Positions 5,945 to 6,691 of a DNA stretch of 6,691 nucleotides are shown here, one piece after another (position 1 is the stretch's first letter; each line of letters opens with the position of its first letter). The DNA is taken from positions 1-6,691 of the forward strand of contig JAKBAC010000174.1 of NCBI GenBank assembly GCA_021809365.1, read 5' to 3'. The notes beneath the pieces were generated by a model. The model was not told the DNA's origin. It worked only from the letters and a program-made list of their open reading frames with translations, and did not search any database. Origin of the DNA: Planctomycetota bacterium. Its GTDB lineage: Bacteria > Planctomycetota > Phycisphaerae > WQYP01. The position numbers and the translations under genes were made by a program.

Positions 5945-6691
5945 TTATTTTCGCACTTTTAATTTCGCAGTGCGACAGCGTACATACAGCGCTTCAAGTT
6001 GATCCAGATGCGCTGCGGGCCGTAAGGTCTGCCCGGCGGCGATGGCCGCTGCCGCCAGGGCCGTGCGATCGGGAAACCGCGTGGCTACGGCGTCCAGGGC
6101 ATTGGCCATGGCGAGGAACTCCCGCGGTGAATCCACAATGGTTCCCAGCTTGTGATTTTCTATGTAGGCACAGCAGCCCAAAAATCGCGTGCTGATCACG
6201 GGCAGGCCGTACGCCAGGGCCTCCAGAGCCACTAATCCGAAACTGTCATAAAATGTGGGTAGAAGCAGCGCATCGGCGGCGCTGTAAACCGCGCCGGTAA
6301 CGCGCGTAGGCCCGATGAATTTTATCCGATCCGTCACACCCAGCTCCCGGGCTAAAGCAATGTAATTTTTTACTTTTCCCAGTCCGGCTACGACCAGCTT
6401 CCAGGAGGTTTCTGTTTGCGCTACCGCCCGGATGGCCCACGATAAACCCTTGCGGCGAAAATCGTGGCCCACAAATACCGCCACGCGATCCTCCGGTGAC
6501 AACGCATATACATCTCTAAACCATTGGCGATCTTTTTGAATTTGCGCTGCGTCCGGCGGCGCAAGCATCATGGGGTTTTCAAGCAACGCCAGTTTGCTGC
6601 CGGCGGTGTTGTAGAGAGATCGGAAATCCTTTTCCATGGTGGGGCTGATGCAAAGAATTTTCCAGGGCTGCTGATCAGCGGGGACTTGTGC
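5945..6691 (-). CDS. WaaG-like glycosyltransferase family 4, C-terminal part (5' end outside window)
   Basis: This is a GT-B fold glycosyltransferase that probably adds a sugar from a nucleotide-sugar donor to a lipopolysaccharide core or other surface glycan at the cytoplasmic face of the membrane. The frame stays open to the window edge (248 codons visible). The ATG at 6637 is probably internal, because the residues before it (WKILCISPT) continue the end of the N-terminal domain. Counting from the first visible codon, the C-terminal Rossmann domain begins at FVGHDFRRKGL (73-83), the phosphate-loop region. It continues with LVVAGLGK (99-106), IKFIGPT, and the donor-binding segment LLPTFYDSFGLVALEALAYGLPVI (143-166 region), ending with AYIENHKLGTIV. 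The usual E-x7-E pair is here Asp149-x7-Glu157. These features resemble E. coli WaaG, but donor and acceptor cannot be read from sequence. The gene is followed after 29 bp by plsY. Confidence 0.88.
   Translation of the reverse strand, partial: AQVPADQQPWKILCISPTMEKDFRSLYNTAGSKLALLENPMMLAPPDAAQIQKDRQWFRDVYALSPEDRVAVFVGHDFRRKGLSWAIRAVAQTETSWKLVVAGLGKVKNYIALARELGVTDRIKFIGPTRVTGAVYSAADALLLPTFYDSFGLVALEALAYGLPVISTRFLGCCAYIENHKLGTIVDSPREFLAMANALDAVATRFPDRTALAAAAIAAGQTLRPAAHLDQLEALYVRCRTAKLKVRK

Noticed and set aside
6635..6637. ATG at 6637 as the true start of the glycosyltransferase
   Set aside because: The frame is open to the window edge with plausible protein (WKILCISPT) before it, and the N-terminal GT-B domain would be missing.
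1..6691. CRISPR arrays, tRNA or rRNA genes, transposases, integrases, toxin-antitoxin or defence genes
   Set aside because: None was seen on either strand by eye. The short tandem arrays lack the spaced repeat structure of a CRISPR.

Overview
The window looks like bacterial chromosomal housekeeping DNA rather than a mobile or defence region. The best lineage guess is the PVC superphylum, probably Planctomycetota. That guess rests mainly on the gene fragment at the left edge, whose C-terminal pattern (helix, AxNGKYPDQL, then LxPKYLxxVPDNLLAPGPPxYxxxxNGYTLIA) I associate with large planctomycete protein families. The WaaG-like glycosyltransferase is compatible with a Gram-negative-type envelope. 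The lineage call is an inference and no single marker proves it.

Layout. On the + strand: the 3' end of an unidentified gene (2-376), then acpS, holo-[acyl-carrier-protein] synthase (462-842). A 138-bp convergent gap follows, holding a short heptamer tandem array. The rest is on the - strand. Reading from high to low coordinates: the C-terminal two thirds of a WaaG-like family 4 glycosyltransferase (cut by the right edge, stop at 5945); plsY, acyl-phosphate:glycerol-3-phosphate acyltransferase (5915-5235), 29 bp downstream and probably in the same operon; a 347-bp stretch (5234-4888) with a decayed zinc-type alcohol dehydrogenase fragment and several phased short repeats; pyc, a full-length 1146-residue pyruvate carboxylase (4887-1447); a 151-bp gap; and rhaM, L-rhamnose mutarotase (1295-981), which converges on acpS.

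How the genes relate. AcpS activates the acyl carrier protein and PlsY adds the first acyl chain to glycerol-3-phosphate, so both serve fatty-acid and phospholipid supply. Pyruvate carboxylase makes oxaloacetate and feeds the same central metabolism. The glycosyltransferase probably builds surface glycan. RhaM speeds interconversion of L-rhamnose anomers, but no other rhamnose gene is in view.

I did not find a convincing new multi-gene system. The observations most worth checking are the alcohol dehydrogenase remnant between plsY and pyc, the paired 11-bp repeats (ATRTCCG core) upstream of pyc, and the 7-bp tandem array downstream of acpS.
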